Under the pieces are notes generated by a model. That model was given only the letters and a program-made list of their open reading frames with translations, ran no database searches and was not told where the DNA came from. Positions 20,062-30,073 of a DNA stretch of 64,000 bases are shown piece after piece. This DNA comes from Spiroplasma endosymbiont of Clivina fossor (GTDB lineage Bacteria; Bacillota_I; Bacilli_A; Mycoplasmatales; Nriv7). Location: the NCBI RefSeq assembly GCF_964031115.1, contig NZ_OZ035006.1, positions 1,489,605-1,553,604 of the forward strand, given 5' to 3'. The position numbers and the translations under genes were made by a program. How positions within the stretch are numbered: the first letter of the stretch is position 1; each line of letters opens with the position of its first letter.

Positions 20062-20388
20062 TTAAACTCCTTTAAAATAGTTATAATTTATATCTTTTTT
20101 GTTGTTTTCTTTTTCGGCAATGAAGAAGCCTAATAATTCTTGGCCTTTAATTAACTTGGTTTCTTGCTCTTGTTGATTAATTGAAATTACTTGATATTTA
20201 CTATCTTTTATTATTCCGATGCAAATTGAATTTTCATATTTTCCTTTATAAACAAATCGCTTTGGAAACCAAATACCGATTTGTTCACTAAATCACGGAA
20301 TTTTTGGGGCTTTAATAAGCATTGCGTTTTGTGTTTCTTTTAAGAGATATTTCTTAGTATTTAAGAAAATGTTTTCAATGTTTTTCAT
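20062..20388 (-). CDS. Plectrovirus early protein, 108 aa (copy 2)
   Basis: A soluble-looking 108-residue protein (MKNIENIFLNTKKYLLKETQ...) with a beta-rich middle and a Lys/Asn-rich tail, almost identical to 43034-43360. It is the first gene after the control region. A nucleic-acid-binding (ssDNA-binding-like) role is possible from its size, charge and position, but I see no diagnostic motif. Confidence 0.7.
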
Positions 20389-20897
20389 AATAAATTACCT
20401 CTCTTATAAATAAACTAAGTTATATTAACTAAGTTGTTAGTTAACTTAGTTTTTTAAACACTTATATATCGCAGATTTAAGTGTTTAACAAACTTTGTTA
20501 CTGAATTTTGTTTTTTAATTAGATAAAGATTTTAATAATTTTAAACTTAGCATACCCCTATATAGAAATTTTTACACTTTAACATCCGCATCCTACCCTT
20601 GGAACTAATTTAATAGCGTGTATATTTTTAGGAGATCCACCCATTCATTTTTTTATTGCAAAACGAAACAAATTGCTATAGTTAATAGGATGTTATCTAT
20701 TAACTGGTAAACTTCTTTTGGTTATGGCGACCACCCACAATTTATCGTGCTTTAATACATACCAACATTATTAATTCACTTGTATTTAATTTTCAAAGAA
20801 CAAATTTTTAACATCTTATAAAATAAAAAGACAATCATTGCTGACTGTCTTAATACTTATTCAAATCTTTTCCCACCTAACAAAACTTTATGCGTCC
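20389..20897 (-). promoter_or_regulatory. Plectrovirus non-coding control region (copy 2)
   Basis: About 500 bp without an ORF. It contains several stem-loops: AACTAAG/CTTAGTT at 20428-20452; AAACACTTA/TAAGTGTTT at 20455-20487; GTTAATAG/CTATTAAC near 20678-20701; and AGACAATCA/TGACTGTCT near 20831-20853, which on the minus strand is followed by a T run and can act as a terminator. It is almost identical to 43361-43869. Likely roles are replication origin, packaging signal and promoter (inference). Confidence 0.6.
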
Positions 20898-21749
20898 CTT
20901 TTAATAATTTAGCTAATGCATCTACATCGTCAATTAGAATTAATGAATTATTAAATGAAAAACCACAAATTAATCGTAATTTAGAGCAACCAATTATGAA
21001 GACTGTTACGGGAAATATTATTTTTGATAATGTTAGTTTCTATTATCCTAATAGTGATCAACTTATTTTGAATAAATTTAATTATCATTTTGAACAAGGT
21101 AAGTCTTATGCTTTCGTTGGTGAAACGGGAGTAGGAAAATCAACAATTTCTAAACTATTTATTAAGGTTTTATGATCCTTCTATGGGAACAATTTACATT
21201 AATGCTGATCAAGATTTAAAAAAAATTAATTTAACTTCTTATTTACAACATGTTGGTTATGTTGAACAAGAACCCCAAATTTTTTATGGTACTTTCTTTG
21301 AAAATATTAGTTATGGAATTTTTAAAGTTACTAAAGAAGAAGTTATTGTTGCTTGTAAAAAAGCAGAGTTGCATGATTTTATTATTAGTTTAAAAAATGG
21401 TTATGATACTGTTTTAGGTGAACGGGGATTTATTTTATCTGGTGGTCAAAAACAAAGATTAGTAATTGCAAGAATGTTTTTAAAAAATCCTGAAGTTTTA
21501 ATTTTAGATGAAGCAACAAGTTCTTTAGATAATATTGTGGAAAAAGAAATTCAAGAAAATCTTAATCAATTAATGAAAGGAAGAACAACCTTTATTATTG
21601 CGCATCGTTTATCAACGATTAAAGATGTAGATGAAATTCTTGTTTTAGAAAAAGATAAAGGTGTTGTTCAAAGTGGTGATTTTGTTGAAACATTAAAAAA
21701 TCAAGAAGGTCGCTTTAAAGCATTATATACTGCAGGATTAATGGCTTAG
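20898..21749 (+). pseudogene. ABC exporter ATPase domain, N-terminus lost and frameshifted
   Basis: The surviving part encodes the end of the membrane domain linker and the nucleotide-binding domain. Visible are GETGVGKST (Walker A), VEQEPQIF (Q-loop), LSGGQKQR (signature), VLILDEATS (Walker B) and AHRLST (H-loop). The plectrovirus end at 20897 has replaced the permease half. One extra T near 21158 shifts the frame just after Walker A, so KLLLRFYDPSMG is split. The gene is dead, or dead apart from a sequencing error. A type I ABC exporter (ATPase-permease fusion) is the likely ancestor. Confidence 0.85.
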
Positions 21750-21826
21750 TTTAAAAAACTAAAAGTTTTGATTTATAAAATTATATGATAATGAATCTAA
21801 AAATCGGATAAAATGGTGGTTATAAA

Positions 21827-22158
21827 GTGAAATTAATTGATGTTGATAAAATTGCTCATATTATTAAGCAAGTTGTATCAATAACACCAGGTGTTGTTGC
21901 GTTTGCTTATAGTCGTGAAAATAAAGAAAATGAAGATGCCATTGCTTTAGAAAAAGACATTACCCCAGCAATTGATGTTAAAAAATTGAACAAAATCATT
22001 ATGGGGTTAAAATTCATATTATTAGTTCAATTCATACTAATATTTTTGAAGTTTTACAAGAAGTGCAACATCGTGTTAAATATGAATTGGAAAAGCAAAT
22101 GGAATTTGATAGTAATTTTAAAATTGATATTTGCATTGATGATTTAATTAGTGAATAA
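21827..22158 (+). pseudogene. Asp23/Gls24-family protein, frameshifted
   Basis: A GTG start at 21827 follows GGTGGT. The first frame reads VDKIAHIIKQVVSITPGVVAFA, and a one-base loss near 22007 moves the C-terminal part to another frame (GVKIHIISSIHTNIFEVLQEVQHRV...DLISE) ending at 22158. The alternating envelope-stress-protein fold and position directly before fakA fit the Asp23 (DUF322) family protein that usually precedes this gene. Either the gene is decaying or there is an error in the G run. Confidence 0.7.
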
Positions 22159-22185
22159 TATTTATTAAGAGGTGGGTGAAATAAA

Positions 22186-23814
22186 ATGAAAATTGATGCA
22201 AAATTATTTAAAATCATGCTTATTAGTGCTGCTAATAACTTATATAATTATCATTTAGAAATTGATAAATTAAATGTTTTTCCTGTTCCAGATGGTGATA
22301 CGGGAACAAATATGAATTTAACAATGGAAAATGCTATTAAAGAAATTAAAAAATATGAAACTTCTAGTATTACTGAAATAGCAAATGTGTTTAGTCGTGG
22401 TTTGATTATGGGAGCTAGGGGAAATTCAGGAGTTATTTTGTCCCAAATTTTTCGTGGTTTTAGTAAAGGATTAGTTCATGAAGAATTTATCAGTACTAGC
22501 GATTTACTAAAAGCATGAACTTATGCTAAACAGGTAGCTTATAAAGCAGTTATGAAGCCTGTTGAAGGAACAATTTTAACTGTTATTAGACTTGCTATTG
22601 ATGATACTAAACTTGAAACTAAGGAAACAATATTACCATTAAATTTTATGGATAAGTTTTTGGAAAATGCTAACAATGCATTAGCACGAACTCCTGACTT
22701 ATTGCCAATTTTAAAAGAAGTTGGTGTTGTTGATTCTGGTGGGTTTGGATTAGTTAAAATTATTGAGGGAATGGTTTATTCATTAGAAAAAGGTAAAGAA
22801 ATTAAAAAGAAAAAGAATTTAGTAGCTAGTGATAATAAAGAAGTTGTTATTAAATTAGATGATGAAAATTTTGGTTATTGTACAGAAACAATTGTTATTT
22901 TAAGTGAAATGAAACAAAAAAATTTTCCTTTAGAAAAAGTTCGTTTTTCGTTAGAAGAACAAGGATGTAAATCAATCGTTGTTGTTCAAGATCAAGATAT
23001 TTTTAAAGTTCATGTTCATTCGTTAATGCCAGAGCAAATATTAGTTTATTTACAACAATTTGGTGATTTTCAAAAAGTAAAAATTGAAAATATGGGTTTA
23101 CAAGCAAAAAAGCATAGTACAGAAATTAAAGAAATTCGTAGTTTAAATAATCCTTGAGCAATTATTACTGTTGCTGCTGGTAAAGGTTTAGCAAAATATT
23201 TTATGAATGACTTGCAAGCATCGTATGTAGTTAATGGGGGACAAACAATGAACCCATCAACTGATGATTTTTTAAAAGCGATTGAATTAGTTGATGCTAA
23301 AGATGTTTATATTTTACCAAATAATTCCAATATTATTTCAACTGCACAACAGGCAGCGAAACTAGAAAAGAAATCTAATGTTTATGTTATCCCTACAACT
23401 TCAATTCCAGAAGGAATGCTTAGTATTCTTAGTTTTAATAAGGAAGAAAAAAATGCTAAAAAAAATTTTAATGATATGAAAAATGCTATTAAAAAGATTG
23501 TATCAGCAAGAATTACTGATGCTGTTAGAACAACAACTATTGATGGTGCTGCTGTGAAAGAAGGAAATTATCTTGGGATTTTAGATAAAAAAATTTATAC
23601 TCAAGAAGCAGATTTAGTTTTAGTAGCAAAAAAATTACTAAGTAAAATGATTAGTAAATCATCATCACAATTGGTAACAATTTTTATTGGTGAAGATGCT
23701 AAGCGTCAAGATTTACGACTAATTGAAAAGTATATTGATGAAAACTTTGATGTTGAATATGAAAAAGTTGAAGGTGAACAACCAGTATATCCTTTCATAT
23801 TTGGTGTTGAATAG
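22186..23814 (+). CDS. fakA: Fatty acid kinase, ATP-binding subunit (DAK2/YloV type)
   Basis: 542 residues in code 4, intact. The N-terminal DhaL-like domain contains NVFPVPDGDTGTNM (metal-binding Asp36/Asp38), MGARGNSGVILSQIFRG and VDSGGFGLV. A middle domain and a C-terminal EDD-like region follow. With a FakB carrier (not in this window) it phosphorylates exogenous fatty acids, which suits an organism that scavenges lipids. AAGAGGTGGG lies upstream of the ATG. PlsX, which interconverts acyl-phosphate and acyl-ACP, follows 33 nt downstream. Confidence 0.9.
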
Positions 23815-23847
23815 ATATAATTTAATTGTTAAAAAGAGGTGAAGTTT

Positions 23848-24864
23848 GTGAAAATTGCAGTAGATGTTATGGGCTCAGATTTAGGACATAAACCACTAAT
23901 AAGTGGTGTCATAAAATTTTTACAACAATATAATGACATTGATATTATTTTAGTTGGTAACGAACTGATAATTAAAGAATATTTAATTGGTTCTAAATTA
24001 AATGAAAAGTTATTATCACGGATTAGTTTTAAACATGCTAATGAAGAAATAATGATGACTGATAGTATTTTAGATATTAGAAGAAAAAACGATAATTCAA
24101 TGAGTAAAGCAATTGAATGTGTTGCTAATAAAGAAGCTGATGCAGTATTAACAGCAGGGGCTACGGGTCCTTTTTTAGCAGCTAATCATTTTATTTTAAA
24201 AGAAATAACTGGTGTCAGTCGTCCAGCTTTTATGGCAATTATGCCAACAAAAATAAAAAATAAGCAAGTTGTGCTTATTGATGCGGGAGCTAATGTTGAA
24301 AATGATAGTAATGATTTAGAAATATTTGCTATGATGGCAAATATTTATGTTCAAAAAATTTGAGAATTATCGCAACCAAAAGTAGCATTATTAAATATTG
24401 GTACAGAAGAGAAAAAAGGTAAGGAATATCATCAAGAAACTTATATAAAATTAAGTAACAATTCACAATTAAATTTTGTTGGTAATATTGAACCTAATAA
24501 TTTTATGAATGGTGATATTGATATTGTTGTAACTGATGGTTTTACTGGTAATATTTCCTTGAAAGCGGTTGAAGGAACGGCACGGAATTTATTGCAAGTT
24601 TTACGAAATCAGTTTACTAAGAATATCTTTCGTAAGCTAGCATCATTATGTTTGAAAAAAGCATTTAATGAAGTTAAAGAAATTTTTGATTATCGAAATA
24701 CGGGTGGAGCAATTTTAATTGGTGTTAATGGCATTGTTTTTAAAGCGCATGGTAGTAGTGATGTTAAAGCATTTTTTAGTACTTTAAAATTAGTTCGTAA
24801 AGCGCTTTTAGAAGATGTATTATCACTAATTAAAAATAATGTTGTTAAAGAAGAAGGAAAATAA
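23848..24864 (+). CDS. plsX: Phosphate acyltransferase PlsX
   Basis: 338 residues. I chose the GTG at 23848 because AAAGAGGTG lies 7-15 nt upstream and the family starts (M)KIAVDVMGSDLG; an in-frame GTG at 23839 overlaps that ribosome site. Motifs include LTAGATGPFLAANHF, DAGANVEN and DGFTGNISLKAVEG. The enzyme exchanges acyl-ACP and acyl-phosphate for the first acylation of glycerol-3-phosphate. It lies between fakA and rnc in an operon with short gaps. Confidence 0.93.
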
Positions 24865-24870
24865 GGATTT

Positions 24871-25575
24871 ATGTTTATTGAAGAAATTAAAATTTTGTTA
24901 AAAACATTTAATTTAGAACCACGAAATATTCATTTATATGAGGAAGCATTGACTCATAGTTCATATGCTAATGAAAAGCAATTAAATTATAATTATCAAC
25001 GATTAGAATTTTTAGGTGATGCGGTGTTGCAAATGTATACAACATTATATTTATATCGAATAAATGATGATTTAAATGAAGGCGAGTTAACAATTTGACG
25101 AAGTCAAATTGTTAGAGAAGAAACCTTAGCACAAGTATGTAGATTTTATAAGATGAATGAATATATTCGCTTAGGTAAAGGCGAAATTCAAACGAGTGGT
25201 CGTGAAAAAGATAGTATTTTAGGTGATGTTTTTGAAGCGATTGTTGGTGCTATTTATTTAGATTTAGGACAACAAGCCGTTAATACATTTTTAATACAAA
25301 CATTATTTAAAAAAATTAAAGATAAAAGTATTTATTTAGTTAAAGACTATAAAACTTTATTACAAGAATATTTACAAACTGAACGCCAAGACCCCATTGA
25401 GTATAAAGTTATTTTTGAACATAAAGATAAAAATAGTTATCAATATGTTGCTATTGTAAAAAGTGGTGACATTATTTTTGGTAAGGGAAGTGGTAGTTCA
25501 CATAGTAAAGCTGAGCAAGCAGCTGCAAAAGATGCTTATTTAAAATTAGTTAAGGTTGTTAAAATAAAAAGATAG
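24871..25575 (+). CDS. rnc: Ribonuclease III
   Basis: 234 residues. The catalytic domain has ALTHSSYANE and the signature RLEFLGDAVL (residues 44-53). The second acidic cluster is in DSILGDVFEAIVGAIYLD. The C-terminal double-stranded-RNA-binding domain begins DYKTLLQEYLQ and ends GSSHSKAEQAAAKDAYLKL. It processes rRNA precursors and structured mRNAs. It starts 6 nt after plsX. In relatives smc often follows; here the next gene is cut by an IS. Confidence 0.94.
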
Positions 25576-25594
25576 CAATTAATGAGGTAATTAG

Positions 25595-25683
25595 ATGTTA
25601 AAGTTATTTAAAAGTATTATTTATAGTTTTTTTCAAAACTTTTTTCAAGTAATTAGTTTACTAATTGTTATTTTTTTTAATAA
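25595..25683 (+). pseudogene. Start of a membrane protein gene cut by an IS256 fragment
   Basis: An ATG after AATGAGGTAA opens MLKLFKSIIYSFFQNFFQVI, a basic start and a long hydrophobic helix, then runs into the IS256 end at 25684. Only about 29 codons remain. It could be an ABC permease or another multi-pass protein; no identification is possible. Confidence 0.55.
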
Positions 25684-26073
25684 GGGCCTGTCCAAAATTC
25701 TGTGTCTCGATAATTCATTCTGAATTATACTTAAACGAAGAAGAACAGAAAATGACAAAAAAAAAAATAAAAAAATAAAAAAAGAACCTGATGCAATTGA
25801 TAAAGTTGTTGATTATTTTTTAGAAAATATTGATAATCCACAAGATTTATTTAAAGGCAATACTATTTTTCAGGAATTTACCAAAAAATTAACTGAACGA
25901 ATGTTAAATACGGAAATTAAAGATCATCTTGAAACTGATGAGAATCATAATAAAAGAAATGACAACACACAAAAAACCATTATTACTAAAAATGGTTCAA
26001 TCGCAATTGATGTACCAAGAGATCGAAATAGTACTTTTGAACCAGTAATTATTCCGAAAAGACAAAGAAGATT
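25684..26073 (+). mobile_element. IS256-like 5-prime fragment
   Basis: Left end and the first 110 or so codons of the transposase. Extra A bases after the ATG create an early TAA, and IS1595a cuts the rest at 26074. Inactive. Confidence 0.82.
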
Positions 26074-27218
26074 TTTTAATTTTGTCGAAAACTCTTGATA
26101 TTTATTGAATATACTTAATTTTAGGTATATTTTTAATATGATAGAGGTGGATAATAATTATGGAAAAAATAATTCAAGAACTAGTAAATACTTTAACAGA
26201 TGATCAATTTTTAGAATTTTATGAAAAAGTCAAACAACAAGCAGAATTAATAAAAAAACAAAAACGTTTAAATGAAATTGATCAAAAATTTAGAGCGCAA
26301 GGTATTAAATGCCCTAAATGTGAATCTTACCATTGCGTTAAAAATGGACATAATTCAGAAGGAAAACAAAAATATTTATGTAAAAATTGCCGTGCAAGTT
26401 TTGACGCTTTTCGTAATCATTTTATTTATTGAAGTCATTTAAATTATGAACAATGAAATTTATTGATTCAAATTTCATTGCTGGGGCAATCTAGTAAAAC
26501 AATTTCTCATTTTATTAAAACTACATTAAAAACTGCTTGATATAATCGTCAAAAATTAATGAAAACAAAACAATTAGAAAATACCCAATTAAAATTTAAA
26601 AAATTATCTGGTAAAATCCAAATCGATGAAACATTTATTAAAGAAATCCATAAAGGAAATTTCAAATATAAAACTGATCCACGAAGAATTCACCTTGACC
26701 CATTCGCAACTAATACTAAATGCTGTATTCAAATGGCAATTGATAATAATAACAATATTTATGTTAAATCCACAAACACCAAACGTTTACAAAAACAATG
26801 AGTTATTGAAAATATGAACAAAGAATTAATTAACGAAAATTCAATTATTACTTCTGATATGCAAAAATTATATTTTTTAGTAGCAAAACAAACAAATTCT
26901 ACTTTATGTGTAACTAAAACAACAATTAATCCTGAAGCTAGTTATCGTAACTTAAATAAAATCAGTAAATTACAATCTAGTCTTAAAGAAGCCTTAATTC
27001 ATTATCATGGTTTAGGTTTTACTAATATTCAAAATTATTTAAATCTCTGAAAATGAAAATACCAACATAAGGGTTTAACTCCAAACCAACAAACAGCGGT
27101 ATTATATTTTAATGTATAAAAAAGTTAAAGTAAAAATAGTAATTTTACATAAAAGCCTTTTAAAATTATCAAGTTGATGATTTTTTTATTTTATCAAGAG
27201 TTTTCGACAAAATTAAAA
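26074..27218 (+). mobile_element. IS1595a, complete copy
   Basis: Both inverted ends are present. The flanks do not match as an 8 bp duplication, so neighbouring DNA has been rearranged since insertion. Confidence 0.85.
26160..27119 (+). CDS. IS1595-type transposase, intact
   Basis: 319 residues, nearly identical to the copy at 7745-8704. The zinc ribbon has CPKC and CKNC, the DDE core IQIDETFI, and the C-terminus YHGLGFTNIQNY. It has small changes (for example MKTKQLEN for MKSKQLEN) and appears functional. Confidence 0.82.
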
Positions 27219-27309
27219 AAAAATTAATTTTATTCACAATAAAAAATATTTAATTCAAAATTAACCAAATTAAAACATTTTTCACGAGTTTCTATTATTT
27301 TTTAAATAA

Positions 27310-28279
27310 TTATTTTGCAATAATAAATTTATTTAAAGTTTCAAATGGAGTTTTGTAATTCAAGCTTTTATGTTTTCGTTTGAAATTATAAAATGTGTAC
27401 CACTCATTCAAATGAATTTGTAATTGTTTAACATCAAATTTTATTTCAAAACCACATTTTTTAAACCAAAATAAACTATTATAATTACGGTGAAACCGTT
27501 CAATCTTTCCGTTGCTCTGAGGAGAACGGATTGGTGTGGTTTCATGGATAATTCCATTTTTTGAAAGAAAGGTTGTAAAAGGTCTTTCTTTTACTTTGTA
27601 TGCTTTTTTATTACTTCAATTAGTAGTAGTGAATTCCGGAGCATTATCAGTGCGAATGCGTTTAATTGTTATGCCAAGTTCGCCAAAATCTTTTCATTGC
27701 TCTTTGCATGGCATTAATGGCATTATTGGTTCCTAAACTATCATACACATATCCAAAAGCAATTCTTGTTATTTCGTCAATGAAATCATAAACATATAAT
27801 CTATGCTTAGCAATAGGAAAATTTTTATCAGTAAACACTTTAGCATCCATTTGCAGTAGTCCAATATCTGAAACTTCATAACGCTTAAAATGGCGTTTTG
27901 CTTTTTTCATTTGCGTTTTTATTTCTCCATAGCGTTTGTCTTGTTTAATTCAACGATAAAAAGTATTAATTGATTTGGGGACATTATTTGTATCTATATC
28001 ATGCACATTTTTTTGATGAATATTATGATAAAGCGATAATACACCGCCCGCACCTACAAATTTGTAATCAAAGTAATAATCACAAATTTGTTTTCTGGTT
28101 TCTAATGAAAATTGATATTTAATATTTTTTGGTGTTGTTGATTTGAATTGCAATTCATAAAAGTTGTCTTGATAATAACCATTAATAATTTTTTTAGCTC
28201 AAATATAAAATGTCATTTTACTACCACGAAAATATTTTTTAATCAATTTATTTACAGATATGTTATCTGTATTATTCAT
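27310..28279 (-). pseudogene. Integrase-core (rve) transposase with a one-base frameshift
   Basis: It starts at the ATG complementary to 28277-28279 (MNNTDNISVNKLIKKYF). It has a helix-turn-helix region, then the catalytic motifs QMDAKVFTD, IRTDNAPEF and SPQSNGKIERFHR of the retroviral-integrase-type DDE fold. The frame breaks at an AAAA run near 27690 (RAMKRFW instead of KDFGELGI) and the rest continues in the next frame to NKFIIAK. It resembles IS481/IS3-OrfB-like or phage-borne transposases; the subgroup is unresolved. IS1595a copies lie on both sides. Confidence 0.75.
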
Positions 28280-28323
28280 ATATAAGTTGGTACATAAATT
28301 GAGATATTTACTTACTCATTTTT

Positions 28324-28680
28324 TTTTAATTTTGTCGAAAACTCTTGATATTTATTGAATATACTTAATTTTAGGTATATTTTAATATGATAGAGGTGGA
28401 TAATAATTATGGAAAAAATAATTCAAGAACTAGTAAATACTTTAACAGATGATCAATTTTTAGAATTTTATGAAAAAGTCAAACAACAAGCAGAATTAAT
28501 AAAAAAACAAAAACGTTTAAATGAAATTGATCAAAAATTTAGAGCGCAAGGTATTAAATGCCCTAAATGTGAATCTTACCATTGCGTTAAAAATGGACAT
28601 AATTCAGAAGGAAAACAAAAATATTTATGTAAAAATTGCCGTGCAAGTTTTGACGCTTTTCGTAATCATTTTATTTATTA
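28324..28680 (+). mobile_element. IS1595a 5-prime fragment
   Basis: Left end, leader and the first 90 codons of the transposase (from 28409), cut by the IS256 element at 28681. No target duplication of IS256 is visible, so the junction was rearranged. Confidence 0.8.
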
Positions 28681-30001
28681 GGGACTGTACAATTAACTGT
28701 GTCTTTAAGTAATTAACTTAAATTCACTCTGTCCTCAAATTTTATCATTAAATGTGAAATTGCACTACCCCAATTTTGAATTGGCATCGTTCATTTCTTA
28801 ACCATATTTTGAAATGCTAAATAAAATATTTTAAAAACTGATGCGTCATTAGGAAAAATCTTTTTATTCTTAATGACTTTTCTTAGTTGACTATTAACAG
28901 ATTCAATCGCATTAGTTGTGTAAATAATCCTTCTAAATTCTTGAGGATATTCAAGAAAAATTATTAAATTATTTCAGTTATTTTTTCATGATTTAGTAAT
29001 TTGTGGATACTTTTTATTTCATTTTTCAGAAAAATGATCTAAAGCAACTAGCGCTATTTCTTCATTAATTGCTGTATAAATTGATTTTAAATCATTAGCT
29101 ACAAGTTTGCGATCTTTGTAAGGGACAAATTTTAAACTATTACGAATTTGATGAACAATGCATAATTGGTGCTGTGTTTTTGGGAACACAGCTTCTATTG
29201 CATCAGACATTCCAGTTAAATTATCGCTACAAGCAACAAGAATATCTTGTAAGCCACGATTTTTCATTTCCGTAAGATTATTAAGTCAAAATTTGGCGCC
29301 CTCATTCTCGCTAATTCACATTCCTAAAATATCTTTTAAACCATCTAAATTAATTCCTAAGGCAAGATAAACTGCTTTATTTATTATTCGTTTATCTTGC
29401 TTTACTTTAACAACAATACAATCAAAATAAACAATCGGATAAATCTTCTCTAAAGGTTTAGTTTGTCACATTTTAACTTCTTCAATAACATCATCAGTTA
29501 TTTGACTAATTAAACTTTCTGAAATTTCTGCTCCGTGATAGAATTCTTGCAATTGTGCTTTGATATCAGAAATTGTCATTCCTCTTGCATATAAAGAAAT
29601 TACTTTTTGATCAAAGTTATCAAATCATCTTTGTCTTTTCGGAATAATTACTGGTTCAAAAGTACTATTTCGATCTCTTGGTACATCAATTGCGATTGAA
29701 CCATTTTTAGTAATAATGGTTTTTTGTGTGTTGCCATTTCTTTTATTATGATTCTCATCAGTTTCAAGATAATCTTTAATTTCCGTATTTAACATTCGTT
29801 CAGTTAATTTTTTGGTAAATTCCTGAAAAATAGTATTGCCTTTAAATAAATCTTGTGGATTATCAATATTTTCTAAAAAATAATCAACAACTTTATCAAT
29901 TGCGTCAGGTTCTTTTTTTATTTTTTTTGTCATTTTCTGTTCTCCTTCTTTTAAGTATAATTCAGAATGAATTATCGAGACACAGAATTTTGGACAGGCT
30001 C
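28681..30001 (-). mobile_element. IS256-like element, full length, mismatched flanks
   Basis: 1321 bp with both ends. The left flank is IS1595a coding DNA (TTTATTTATT) and the right flank AAATTTAAAC, with no 8 bp repeat, which points to recombination between IS256 copies or an adjacent deletion. Confidence 0.88.
28713..29933 (-). CDS. IS256-family transposase
   Basis: 406 residues. An AGA-to-TGA change (complement of 29625-29627) replaces Arg by Trp in code 4 (KRQRW instead of KRQRR), so the reading stays open. In the standard code this would look like a stop. The DDE segments are unchanged. Confidence 0.85.
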
Positions 30002-30073
30002 AAATTTAAACTTGTTGGGCTTGTTTTAATTAAAGTTATTGTTCTAAATAGCTAATATCGTTTTTATAAAACC

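Larger units (their letters stand above)
18470..20897 (-). mobile_element. Plectrovirus (SpV1-type) fragment split by IS256
   Basis: Bases 18470-18491 and 19813-20897 match 42777-43869 of the larger phage insertion nearly base for base. IS256 (18492-19812) interrupts it. It carries two complete small genes and the non-coding control region and ends ACAAAACTTTATGCGTCC. It replaced the 5-prime part of an ABC exporter gene on the right. Confidence 0.85.

Noticed and set aside
21150-21170. Programmed frameshift in the ABC exporter ATPase.
   Set aside because: The shift requires removal of one base in a T run, not a -1 slip on a heptamer, and the gene's 5-prime half is already replaced by phage DNA.
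29625-29627. Premature stop in the IS256 transposase at 28713-29933.
   Set aside because: The codon is TGA, which is Trp in this organism, so the frame stays open with an Arg-to-Trp change.
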